Source: an uncultured Sulfurimonas sp. (lineage in GTDB: Bacteria > Campylobacterota > Campylobacteria > Campylobacterales > Sulfurimonadaceae). Taken from it: 10,732 nt of DNA. Below, one piece after another: positions 5,159-10,732 of this stretch. Every line of letters begins with the position of its first letter. Within the stretch, counting starts at the first letter, position 1. The translations under genes were made by a program, and so were the position numbers. The notes beneath the pieces were generated by a model. It did not search any database. It saw nothing but the letters and a program-made list of their open reading frames with translations, and was not told where the DNA came from. The stretch lies in assembly GCA_937914675.1 (NCBI GenBank), contig CALDOC010000143.1:1-10732 (forward strand). The letters run 5' to 3'.

Positions 5159-6940
5159 CTATAATTTATTTAAATGGGACAAGAACTCGGAAGGCTCCAT
5201 AAAACCTATAATCGTTTTAGCTTTTTTAACCTCTAAATCTTTATCAAAAAAGATGATTGCGGGAGGTCCAAAAATGCCATATTTTTTACTTAACGCTTTT
5301 TCGTCTTTTCCATTATCGGTAACGTCGGCTCGGATTAACACGAACTCGCTCATTTTTGCTTTTACGCCGGCGTCCGCAAACGTAATTTCTTCAAACTCTT
5401 TACATGCAGTGCACCAATCGGCGGAAAAATCCAACATGATTTTTTTGCCCTTGTTCTCTTCTAAAATGGCGTCTAACTCCGCTAAGGATTTTACCAGTTT
5501 AAATTTCACTTCCTTTACCTGAGTTTGAGCGGCGTATGTAACGCTCTGCGCCTTTAAAAATCCTAAAGGCTGCGTCATACTAGAAGCGCCAGCCAAAAAT
5601 CCTATAAAGAGCGCTACGGAGTAAATAAATATTACCATGGCGACGCTGTGTTGAAAAAAGTGACCTTTTTTCTCAAAGACTCCAAGGAATAGCGAAAAAC
5701 CAATGCCTAAAACACTATATAAAATCATAGTGATTGATGGGTCGACTATCTTCTCAAGCATCCAGATGGCCACGCCTAGCATCATGACTCCAAATATAGC
5801 GGTAACCATAGTCATCCAAGCGCCAGGACGAGGCATGAACTTACCAGCGCTTACGCCAACGACGATAAGAGGAACGCCCATGCCTATGCTCATAGAAAAA
5901 AGAGCCATTCCACCAAGCAGCGCGTCGCCAGTTTGACCTATGTAAACAAGCGCTCCGGCAAGAGGAGCGGCAACGCATGGACCAACGATAAGAGCGGATA
6001 AGAAGCCCATGATCGCGACTCCGATGAAACCTGAACTATTGCCACCGGCGGAGCTTACCTTTGTGATAAATCTATCTGGAAGCTTGAGCTCATAAAAACC
6101 GAACATGCTAAACGCGAGTGCCACAAAGACGAAGGAGAAGCTATAAACCACCCATGGCGTTTGAAGAGCGGCTTGTAAATTCGCTCCAAATAGTCCCGCT
6201 AAAACGCCAGCTATGGTATAAGCCACAGCCATCGACAAAACGTAAGCGAGGGAAAGGGCAAACGCTTTTTTAGTGGTGAGTCCCTTCCCCTGAGAAATAA
6301 TCAAACCTGAAATTATTGGTATCATAGGAAAGACGCAAGGAGTCATGGCCAAAAGAAGACCAAATCCAAAAAAAGTAAGAAGTATGATGAAGACGTTTCC
6401 TGATTTTATCGTATCGGCGATGGAATCAGTCTCTGATTTTTCTTCCGCTATAGCTTTGTTTGTTTGCGAACCAAGACCTAAAGATTCTAAGATTACAGGC
6501 GCTGAAGCGACTTGAAGTTTTGAGCTATCGACTTGTAAAGTGTAACTATTTTCACTAGGCTCATAACACAAACCGGCGTCGGAACAACCTTGATAAGATA
6601 TTTTCACTTCAACGTCGCGAGTGCCTTGGACACCCTCTTCTTTTACTAAGCGCAGTATAAAATTTGGTGATTGGAAAAAGACTAAATCGTCATCGTGTTT
6701 GACCGATTTAGGGGATATTGTCTCACTTGCAGAGACGCCATGACCGTCAACAATCTCTACTTTTAATTTTTTTTCATATAGGTAAATGCTCTTACCTAAA
6801 ACAATACCCGCTTCTATCTCTGTTTTGTCATTGATTTTTGCATAGGGCTTAAACGCTTGATCGGGCATTAAAAAATCGCCCGCGTTTAAATAACTCAATC
6901 CTAAAATCATGACAATATAAATCTTTGTTAACGTCTTCAT
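5159..6940 (-). CDS. dsbD: Thiol:disulfide interchange protein DsbD
   Basis: A 593-residue inner-membrane protein that moves electrons from cytoplasmic thioredoxin to periplasmic thiol proteins. All three classical domains and all six catalytic cysteines are present. After a signal peptide (1-20) comes the periplasmic N-terminal domain with C119 and C125 in 'YQGCSDAGLCYEP'. The membrane domain, about eight helices (183-455), has C202 in 'MTPCVFPMIP' and C322 in 'VGPCVAAPLAGA'. The C-terminal thioredoxin domain has 'ADWCTACKEF' (C510, C513) and a cis-proline in 'GIFGPPAIIFF'. The length matches E. coli DsbD. The ATG at 6940 is preceded by AAGGTGA. It follows the DsrE-like gene after 74 bp holding a likely promoter and precedes the CPAC thioredoxin by 9 nt. 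A complete DsbD next to sulfur proteins could serve cytochrome maturation too, but the context favours feeding the neighbouring thioredoxins. Confidence 0.96.
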   Translation of the reverse strand: MKTLTKIYIVMILGLSYLNAGDFLMPDQAFKPYAKINDKTEIEAGIVLGKSIYLYEKKLKVEIVDGHGVSASETISPKSVKHDDDLVFFQSPNFILRLVKEEGVQGTRDVEVKISYQGCSDAGLCYEPSENSYTLQVDSSKLQVASAPVILESLGLGSQTNKAIAEEKSETDSIADTIKSGNVFIILLTFFGFGLLLAMTPCVFPMIPIISGLIISQGKGLTTKKAFALSLAYVLSMAVAYTIAGVLAGLFGANLQAALQTPWVVYSFSFVFVALAFSMFGFYELKLPDRFITKVSSAGGNSSGFIGVAIMGFLSALIVGPCVAAPLAGALVYIGQTGDALLGGMALFSMSIGMGVPLIVVGVSAGKFMPRPGAWMTMVTAIFGVMMLGVAIWMLEKIVDPSITMILYSVLGIGFSLFLGVFEKKGHFFQHSVAMVIFIYSVALFIGFLAGASSMTQPLGFLKAQSVTYAAQTQVKEVKFKLVKSLAELDAILEENKGKKIMLDFSADWCTACKEFEEITFADAGVKAKMSEFVLIRADVTDNGKDEKALSKKYGIFGPPAIIFFDKDLEVKKAKTIIGFMEPSEFLSHLNKL

Positions 6941-6968
6941 ATCTTCACCTTATCTTAAATTTAGCGAA

Positions 6969-6974
6969 AGTATA
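6969..6974 (-). promoter_or_regulatory. Possible -10 promoter for dsbD
   Basis: On the - strand TATACT lies at 6974-6969 with an expected start near 6962, giving a 22-nt leader to the dsbD ATG, the same length as the other promoters here. There is no TG extension. A short dyad AATAT-GA-ATATT (6982-6993) sits just upstream, roughly in the spacer. The 74-bp gap (6941-7014) contains no gene. It also holds a weak 6-bp hairpin (6997-7002 with 7012-7017) over the end of the preceding gene, without a T-run. Confidence 0.35.
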
Positions 6975-7014
6975 GCGTTCCAATATGAATATTTTATGAA
7001 GATTTAGGGCTTCT

Positions 7015-7479
7015 TCAATCTCTAACGGGAACGTAAGCGAAACCTTCATTTTGCTTGTCAATTAAGCCTATGCTCGCGTTGGGAACTATCTTTACAAAAT
7101 CTACCACGTCCTCATCGTTTATGTGATGAGCTTTCATACCCGATTTGCATATAAGAAATTCAACGTTATACATGTCCGACATAGTCGCTATTCTTTTTTT
7201 CAACTCTGAAAATACGTTTGCAAGTTTTTTATCATCTTTGTAAACGGACTTTTGCAAATCTTTGAGAAAAAATCTATACGCCCCGCCATGAATCATAACG
7301 GAGACTTCAATCTCTTGGAGTTTGCCCTCATAATGCGCTTTATTTGCCGCTATGCCACCCAATATTTTTTTTTGAAAAACCTCGACTTCTGGAGTAGTCA
7401 AATCATAGACTACTTTTACGCTCTCTTCATTCGCTGACGCAAAAGTGAAAAAAGCTAATATTAATAATATTTTTTTCAT
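7015..7479 (-). CDS. Exported DsrE-like protein (second copy, divergent)
   Basis: A 154-residue protein with a signal peptide ('MKKILLILAFFTFASA', cut near 16) and a DsrE/DsrF-like fold. The C-terminal half aligns by eye with the other exported DsrE protein of this run: 'YNVEFLICKSGMKAHHINDEDVVDFVKIVP' (104-133) against 'YDVEFVACGNTMRTKNIKEEDLVEGSVVVT'. C111 is at the position of the sulfur-carrying cysteine of the family. The earlier 'VMIHGGAYRFFLKD' matches the family's HG.G..LLL strand. The tail 'EGFAYVPVRD' replaces the usual 'GWAYIKP'. DsrE-family proteins bind sulfur as persulfide on this cysteine; most studied ones are cytoplasmic, so an exported form is notable. It starts 2 nt after the DUF302 stop, with only a weak GAGTG as ribosome binding site, so translational coupling is likely. 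Confidence 0.75.
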   Translation of the reverse strand: MKKILLILAFFTFASANEESVKVVYDLTTPEVEVFQKKILGGIAANKAHYEGKLQEIEVSVMIHGGAYRFFLKDLQKSVYKDDKKLANVFSELKKRIATMSDMYNVEFLICKSGMKAHHINDEDVVDFVKIVPNASIGLIDKQNEGFAYVPVRD

Positions 7480-7481
7480 TT

Positions 7482-8396
7482 TTATTCACTCGAATCTTTA
7501 ATGATTGAAATCATTTCAGATTGAGTTTTCTCCAACATATCAACTAAACTCTTATCTTTTAAAGCGAGTATGGATATAAGACCATTAATATTTAGTGAAA
7601 CTATCTCAGTTTTATTACTTCCTTTCTTATGATAGATTATCATCGTACATGGAGCGAACGCTCCCGCTTCTGGAGTTTTTTTAGACAACTCGTATATGAC
7701 TTTGAGCTTACATAGTGAAAATGAGTGGAAAAATAGATAATCATTGACGTCGTTATCTTGCAACTCTTCATTATAGTTAATGTAATTAGCAACGACGAAA
7801 CCAGCCATTTTCATATTTCCTTGCATTCCCATCATCATATTGTCATACTCTTGAAGCGCGTCTTCGTCATCAATCTCAAAACTGTATGTTGTATAAAAAC
7901 TTTTATCCGTTTTGGTTGACTCGTAATCTAAAACGCTTATCTCTGCGTTTGGCAAGATATTTTTGATTGTCTTTTTGTTAAGCTCTTCTAATTGAGCATA
8001 TAATTTATCTTCAATGTTTAGTATTCTCTGTTGCGCTTTAGCGCTCAACAACGCCACATACAAACTATCGTCATTTTGTCTTTGATAAACGCCGACGGAA
8101 AATGGAACGAAAATTCCGGCTCTCATTGATTTTAGAACGCTATTTTTTGCAAATTCTGGATGATATACCGACATTAAGTTATAACTATGAAAAGTACTCT
8201 TGCCAAATTGCGTTACGTATGGACCATTCATATCTTGATTTTTAGAAACGACGTAACCATGCTTTTCCAATCCCGCGGCTATGGTTTGCGCTGAAATGGA
8301 ATGGTCCTTATTCTCTACCTTATATACCACTATGTTTTCATTCGCGCCGACAAACGCAAACAACAAGGTCACTAGGACTATTACTCTTTTTATCAT
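7482..8396 (-). CDS. Exported protein with two DUF302-like repeats and a Met-rich linker
   Basis: A 304-residue protein with a signal peptide ('MIKRVIVLVTLLFAFVGA', 1-18) and what reads as a tandem duplication of a DUF302-type domain. Repeat 1 spans about 20-150 and repeat 2 about 155-304. Paired landmarks are 'FHSYNL' (69-74) with 'FHSFSL' (223-228), and 'FVPFSVGVYQRQNDDSLYVALL' with 'FAPCTMIIYHKKGSNKTEIVSL', each followed by a helical 'L...L.....' tail. Only repeat 2 has cysteines, C229 and C250. Between the repeats lies a methionine-rich stretch, 'MMMGMQGNMKM' (187-197), which could bind Cu(I), though that is speculative. DUF302 has no settled biochemical function. The gene has a good AAGGA site, lies 27 nt after one DsrE gene and 2 nt before another, and so belongs with the sulfur/thiol genes. 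The family call is moderately sure; the role is unknown. Confidence 0.72.
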   Translation of the reverse strand: MIKRVIVLVTLLFAFVGANENIVVYKVENKDHSISAQTIAAGLEKHGYVVSKNQDMNGPYVTQFGKSTFHSYNLMSVYHPEFAKNSVLKSMRAGIFVPFSVGVYQRQNDDSLYVALLSAKAQQRILNIEDKLYAQLEELNKKTIKNILPNAEISVLDYESTKTDKSFYTTYSFEIDDEDALQEYDNMMMGMQGNMKMAGFVVANYINYNEELQDNDVNDYLFFHSFSLCKLKVIYELSKKTPEAGAFAPCTMIIYHKKGSNKTEIVSLNINGLISILALKDKSLVDMLEKTQSEMISIIKDSSE

Positions 8397-8423
8397 TTTT
8401 TTTCCTTTTTTAAAATTGAGTTT

Positions 8424-8858
8424 TTATGGTTTGATATACATCCAACCGCTTTTAACTCGCTCAAGCAATTCAACTACTCCAGCCGTTACGACAACGCTAC
8501 CTTCAACCAAGTCCTCTTCTTTAATGTTTTTAGTTCTCATGGTGTTTCCACATGCTACAAACTCAACGTCGTATTGCATTAAAGTGTCTACTCTTTGCGC
8601 TGTTACTTTGTTACTCTTTAACAACACTTCAATTCCCTTAGAGTACGCAACGATTTCCATTTGTACCTTTTCAGGTCCATAATATTTTAGGACGTTGTTC
8701 GCAGTGCTTAAGATATGATCAAGCGCATGTGGAGAATCCTCCGTCACGGAAAAAATAATTTTTCTTGGGTTGTCAATCGATGGCTTAGGTTCCGCAAACT
8801 CCGTATCAGCGAACGACATAATAAACAAACTGAGTAAAATTAGTATAAAACGCGTCAT
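8424..8858 (-). CDS. Exported DsrE-family sulfur-carrier-like protein
   Basis: A 144-residue protein with a signal peptide ('MTRFILILLSLFIMSFA', 1-17) and a typical DsrE/DsrF domain of the COG1416 kind. The signature is 'YDVEFVACGNTMRTKNIKEEDLVEGSVVVTAGVVELLERVKSGWMYIKP', with C103 in 'VACGNTM' as the likely persulfide-forming residue and the usual 'VVELLE....GWMYIKP' end. The family takes part in sulfur transfer in DsrEFH and Tus systems in the cytoplasm; export to the periplasm is what differs here. Its ATG overlaps the preceding thioredoxin stop codon (ATGA, 8855-8858), and the ribosome binding site is weak, so translation is probably coupled. That makes the CRYC thioredoxin a natural redox partner for C103, as inference. 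Confidence 0.87.
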   Translation of the reverse strand: MTRFILILLSLFIMSFADTEFAEPKPSIDNPRKIIFSVTEDSPHALDHILSTANNVLKYYGPEKVQMEIVAYSKGIEVLLKSNKVTAQRVDTLMQYDVEFVACGNTMRTKNIKEEDLVEGSVVVTAGVVELLERVKSGWMYIKP

Positions 8859-9229
8859 TTTATTTTCTCGGTTAAATCTTTAAAATCCTGAATCGTCCAT
8901 GAACCGGGGACTCTTTTAACAATTTTATGTTTATGATTGACAAAATAAAAAGTTGGAGTAAAATCAACTCTCATCCCCTCTGGTATCTTTTCATTATCGA
9001 GATTTATTCTAGCGCTGATAAATTTTGCGTCGAGCCATTTGGCAAATTCAGGATCTTGCAGTACTTTTTTATTCATGTCTTCACAATAGCGACAATGCGT
9101 TCTTACAATGTCAACCATAATGGTTTTTTTGCTTATTTTTTGTAACTTTAAGGCCTCTTCATAGGAGTGAAACTCAACTCCCCATAACGACACAACGCTC
9201 AAGATCAACGTACTTACAACTTTATTCAT
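8855..9229 (-). CDS. Exported thioredoxin-fold protein with CRYC motif (SoxS/SoxW-like)
   Basis: A 124-residue protein with a signal peptide ('MNKVVSTLILSVVSLWG', 1-17) and a single thioredoxin-type domain. The redox pair is C46-R-Y-C49 in 'RTHCRYCEDMNKKV', and the cis-proline is P92 in 'DFTPTFYFVN'. The frame stays open to an ATG at 9286, which would add 19 residues without signal character inside the upstream gene. The ATG at 9229 is chosen because GGAG (9237-9240) lies 7 nt ahead and because the signal peptide then starts at residue 1. This start overlaps the metallohydrolase stop by 8 nt, and its own stop overlaps the DsrE start by 4 nt. CxYC motifs are common in periplasmic thiol-reducing thioredoxins of sulfur oxidisers. 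It differs from the CPAC protein at the end of the run, so the two are not recent copies. Confidence 0.85.
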   Translation of the reverse strand: MNKVVSTLILSVVSLWGVEFHSYEEALKLQKISKKTIMVDIVRTHCRYCEDMNKKVLQDPEFAKWLDAKFISARINLDNEKIPEGMRVDFTPTFYFVNHKHKIVKRVPGSWTIQDFKDLTEKIK

Positions 9230-10127
9230 TTTCCCACTCCAACATTCTATAGGCTTGCTCCACGTTTTGTCTATGCATGGAATCATAAAAGTTTACGTCT
9301 TTATACTCTAGCATCTTTACTTTGTTGACAACGTCACCTATTTCTTCGCCCTCTTCCATTAAAATAGAAACTTCTTTTTTTAACGTTTTTAAGTAGTTAT
9401 ACGTAAAATCAACCGATTTTTTACTAACGACGCTCCCATGGCCTCCAACGATATAATCAACGTCCATGGACTTAAGTTCTTCAAGAGCTTTTAACCAACC
9501 CGATACGTCGCCATCTCTTATGGAAGGCAGCCTCTCGTTAAAAACCAAATCGCCTACAAAAACTATTTTTTTACTTGGTATATAAATGAAAAGATCACTA
9601 CGAGTGTGAGCTTTTTTATTTACACTTTTTATATAAACTTTTTCTCCATTTATTTCTAAAATTTTCTCTTTTTCTACAAATACTTCAGGATAGGTTTGCG
9701 TTGTTTTTTCATAAGCGTCTTTAGATATTTTCATTTGCATTCTCGTTTTCTCAAGAATTGGAAGCGTTTTAAACTCGGATGAGCCTACAATTTCTACGCC
9801 TATCTCTTTATAGTAACTATTTCCCAACCAATGATCATCATGCACGTGCGTGTTGACAACGTAAGAGATTGGAAGATTTTTTATCATTTTAATTTTATCG
9901 TACGCCTCTTTAGCGTAAGAGTATGAAGGACCGCTATCTATCACAAGATAGCTAGTCCCCATGTTAACAAAACATGAATTTGAAATATTTCCGTTGTTAT
10001 GCTCATCCATCACTTGAGGTAACCCAAAGAAACATTGTGTTGCTGCGCCAACGTTCTTGGGCTCCAGAGAATAGTTAAATGCGAGGAGAATTTGAAAATT
10101 TATTATTAAAAAAGCAAGTGACTTCAA
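9222..10127 (-). CDS. Exported metallo-beta-lactamase-fold hydrolase, SoxH-like
   Basis: A 301-residue protein with a signal peptide ('MKSLAFLIINFQILLA', 1-16) and a complete metallo-beta-lactamase fold. Metal ligands are all present: H94-V-H96-D-D98-H99, H174 ('KKAHTRSD'), D193 ('FVGDLVF') and H230 ('VGGHGSVV'), so a two-metal site is expected. The 'NNGNISNSCFVNMGTSYLVIDSG' lead-in (44-66) is typical of the branch holding SoxH and the quinoprotein-relay zinc hydrolases. C32 and C52 are extra possible thiol sites. The substrate is not known for this branch. The start is TTG at 10127 behind AAGGAG (10135-10140, 7 nt away). A nearby ATG at 10132 is out of frame and stops after two codons. It begins 21 nt after the porin stop with no hairpin between, and its end overlaps the CRYC thioredoxin start. 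Confidence 0.88.
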   Translation of the reverse strand: MKSLAFLIINFQILLAFNYSLEPKNVGAATQCFFGLPQVMDEHNNGNISNSCFVNMGTSYLVIDSGPSYSYAKEAYDKIKMIKNLPISYVVNTHVHDDHWLGNSYYKEIGVEIVGSSEFKTLPILEKTRMQMKISKDAYEKTTQTYPEVFVEKEKILEINGEKVYIKSVNKKAHTRSDLFIYIPSKKIVFVGDLVFNERLPSIRDGDVSGWLKALEELKSMDVDYIVGGHGSVVSKKSVDFTYNYLKTLKKEVSILMEEGEEIGDVVNKVKMLEYKDVNFYDSMHRQNVEQAYRMLEWENE

Positions 10128-10134
10128 AGCATAA

Positions 10135-10140
10135 CTCCTT
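10135..10140 (-). promoter_or_regulatory. Strong ribosome binding site fixing a TTG start
   Basis: AAGGAG on the - strand (10140-10135) lies 7 nt before the TTG at 10127-10125. The ATG at 10132-10130 is only 2 nt from this site and leads to ATG CTT TGA, so it is not the start of the hydrolase. This is the best Shine-Dalgarno match in the window paired with a rare start codon. Confidence 0.7.
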
Positions 10141-10148
10141 TTATATTT

Positions 10149-10732
10149 TTAAAACAGGTAGTTTAATTCAAAACGATATTCGTTGTATGAATCTTTATCA
10201 CCAGCACCAACTTTTACACGATCATCAGCACTTACCAAACCTATACGTAACTTTGCAGAAAAATCTTTTGTGATATTTTCAATAAAATCCATATGCAAGA
10301 TATTGCTATCTGCTTGAACACCACCAGCTTGTTTTGCTTCATCAAAGTTTTGCATAGCGTAACGAGCCATTGCACTAAATCCTGGAATTAAACCTGCTTT
10401 ATTAAAATCATAATGAACTTCAGCTGCAGTTGTTTTAGTATTTGCTCTCCAGTTATACTGAGCCATAGCACGAGTATATCCACCAGTTGGAAAACCTCTC
10501 CATGGAGCTACTATATCAGCTTCATCTCCTACAGCAGAATAAGCTATTTGTGCTTTTAAGGCACCTGCTTTAAGCACTAAACGAGCCATAGCAAGCGAGC
10601 TATCAAGAGTATATCTGTCTTTATATCCTAAATTAGATGCAGGAGTTTTATCTCTTCCTAACTCACCAGTTAAACTAGCTCCACCGATCGCTCCACCGCC
10701 ATTGTCCATTTGATGCATATAACGAACGCCTG
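10149..10732 (-). CDS. Outer-membrane porin, OprD-like, C-terminal part (cut by the window edge)
   Basis: The frame is open to the right edge of the window, so only the last 194 or so residues are seen; the Met codon at 10718 is internal, not the start. The sequence has alternating amphipathic strands with short turns, for example 'TTAAEVHYDFNKAGLIPGFSAMARYAMQNFDE', 'SNILHMDFIENI' and 'FSAKLRIGLVSADD', and ends in 'YRFELNYLF' with the terminal Phe that BAM recognises in barrel proteins. The 'YDF...LIPGFSAMARYA' pattern is typical of OprD-family porins, which are common in Campylobacterota. It would form a diffusion channel in the outer membrane. Codon use differs by eye from the genes after it: Ala is mostly GCT/GCA here and often GCG there, as expected for a highly expressed porin. 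The hydrolase gene begins 21 nt downstream, so some read-through is likely. Confidence 0.8.
   Translation of the reverse strand, partial: GVRYMHQMDNGGGAIGGASLTGELGRDKTPASNLGYKDRYTLDSSLAMARLVLKAGALKAQIAYSAVGDEADIVAPWRGFPTGGYTRAMAQYNWRANTKTTAAEVHYDFNKAGLIPGFSAMARYAMQNFDEAKQAGGVQADSNILHMDFIENITKDFSAKLRIGLVSADDRVKVGAGDKDSYNEYRFELNYLF

Noticed and set aside
5109..5522. Open frame of 137 codons on the + strand
   Set aside because: Antisense to the end of dsbD and the start of the CPAC thioredoxin gene; composition and lack of motifs mark it as a shadow.
6941..7014. Intrinsic terminator between the DsrE-like gene and dsbD
   Set aside because: The 6-bp hairpin (6997-7002 with 7012-7017) is short, has a 9-nt loop and no T-run, so I do not split the run into two transcripts on this basis.
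8281..8682. Open frame of 133 codons on the + strand
   Set aside because: It is antisense to the DUF302 and DsrE genes, resembles no family, and follows from the AT-rich codons of the real genes.
9230..9286. Longer CRYC thioredoxin starting at ATG 9286
   Set aside because: The extra 19 residues lack signal-peptide character and lie inside the hydrolase gene; the ATG at 9229 has GGAG 7 nt ahead and begins a clean signal peptide.
4760..10148. Copper-resistance operon
   Set aside because: DsbD and a Met-rich stretch could suggest copper handling, but there is no CopA-type ATPase, multicopper oxidase or Cys-His metal motif, and the DsrE and SoxH-like genes point to sulfur.

Overview
The window looks like chromosomal DNA of a Campylobacterota (Epsilonproteobacteria) sulfur oxidiser, most like Sulfurimonas or a close relative. 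The reasons are the AT-rich composition, the LpxB variant that begins with a 'SALE.SANIH' motif, the OprD-type porin fragment, the TGnTATAAT extended -10 elements without clear -35 boxes, and a run of exported thiol and sulfur proteins. This assignment is inference from protein style, not from a marker gene. I see no rRNA, tRNA, CRISPR array, insertion sequence or phage gene, and no stretch above 300 bases without a gene.

Left part (1-2481, + strand): a MerR-type regulator with a GTG start and an apparent second, degenerate MerR-like domain. Its -10 element sits inside a perfect 19-bp palindrome. It is followed by a complete transmembrane methyl-accepting chemotaxis protein.

Middle (2485-4770): a dihydroorotase-family protein on the - strand that has lost its metal-binding and catalytic residues, divergent from lpxB (lipid A disaccharide synthase) on the + strand. 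The two share a 48-bp gap with two extended -10 boxes facing each other. Both outer ends are convergent and very tight: the chemotaxis gene and the dihydroorotase-like gene are 3 bp apart, and lpxB overlaps the next - strand gene by 11 bp.

Right part (4760-10732, - strand, transcribed right to left): a compact run of eight genes. In transcription order they are the 3' part of an OprD-type porin, an exported SoxH-like metallo-beta-lactamase-fold protein, an exported thioredoxin-fold protein (CRYC), an exported DsrE-family protein, an exported tandem DUF302 protein, a second exported DsrE-like protein, then after 74 bp with its own likely promoter a full-length DsbD and an exported thioredoxin-fold protein (CPAC). 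Every gene after the porin has an N-terminal signal sequence or membrane anchor, and neighbours overlap or lie 2-27 bp apart apart from the 74-bp gap. The most economical reading is a periplasmic sulfur/thiol relay. DsbD would import electrons from the cytoplasm, the two thioredoxins would hand them on, and the DsrE cysteines, perhaps with the DUF302 cysteines, would carry or receive sulfur. The zinc hydrolase resembles SoxH. This parallels the SoxS/SoxV/SoxW/SoxH accessory proteins of the sox system, but no SoxXYZAB is visible here, so the client is unknown. This is the part that most deserves follow-up.
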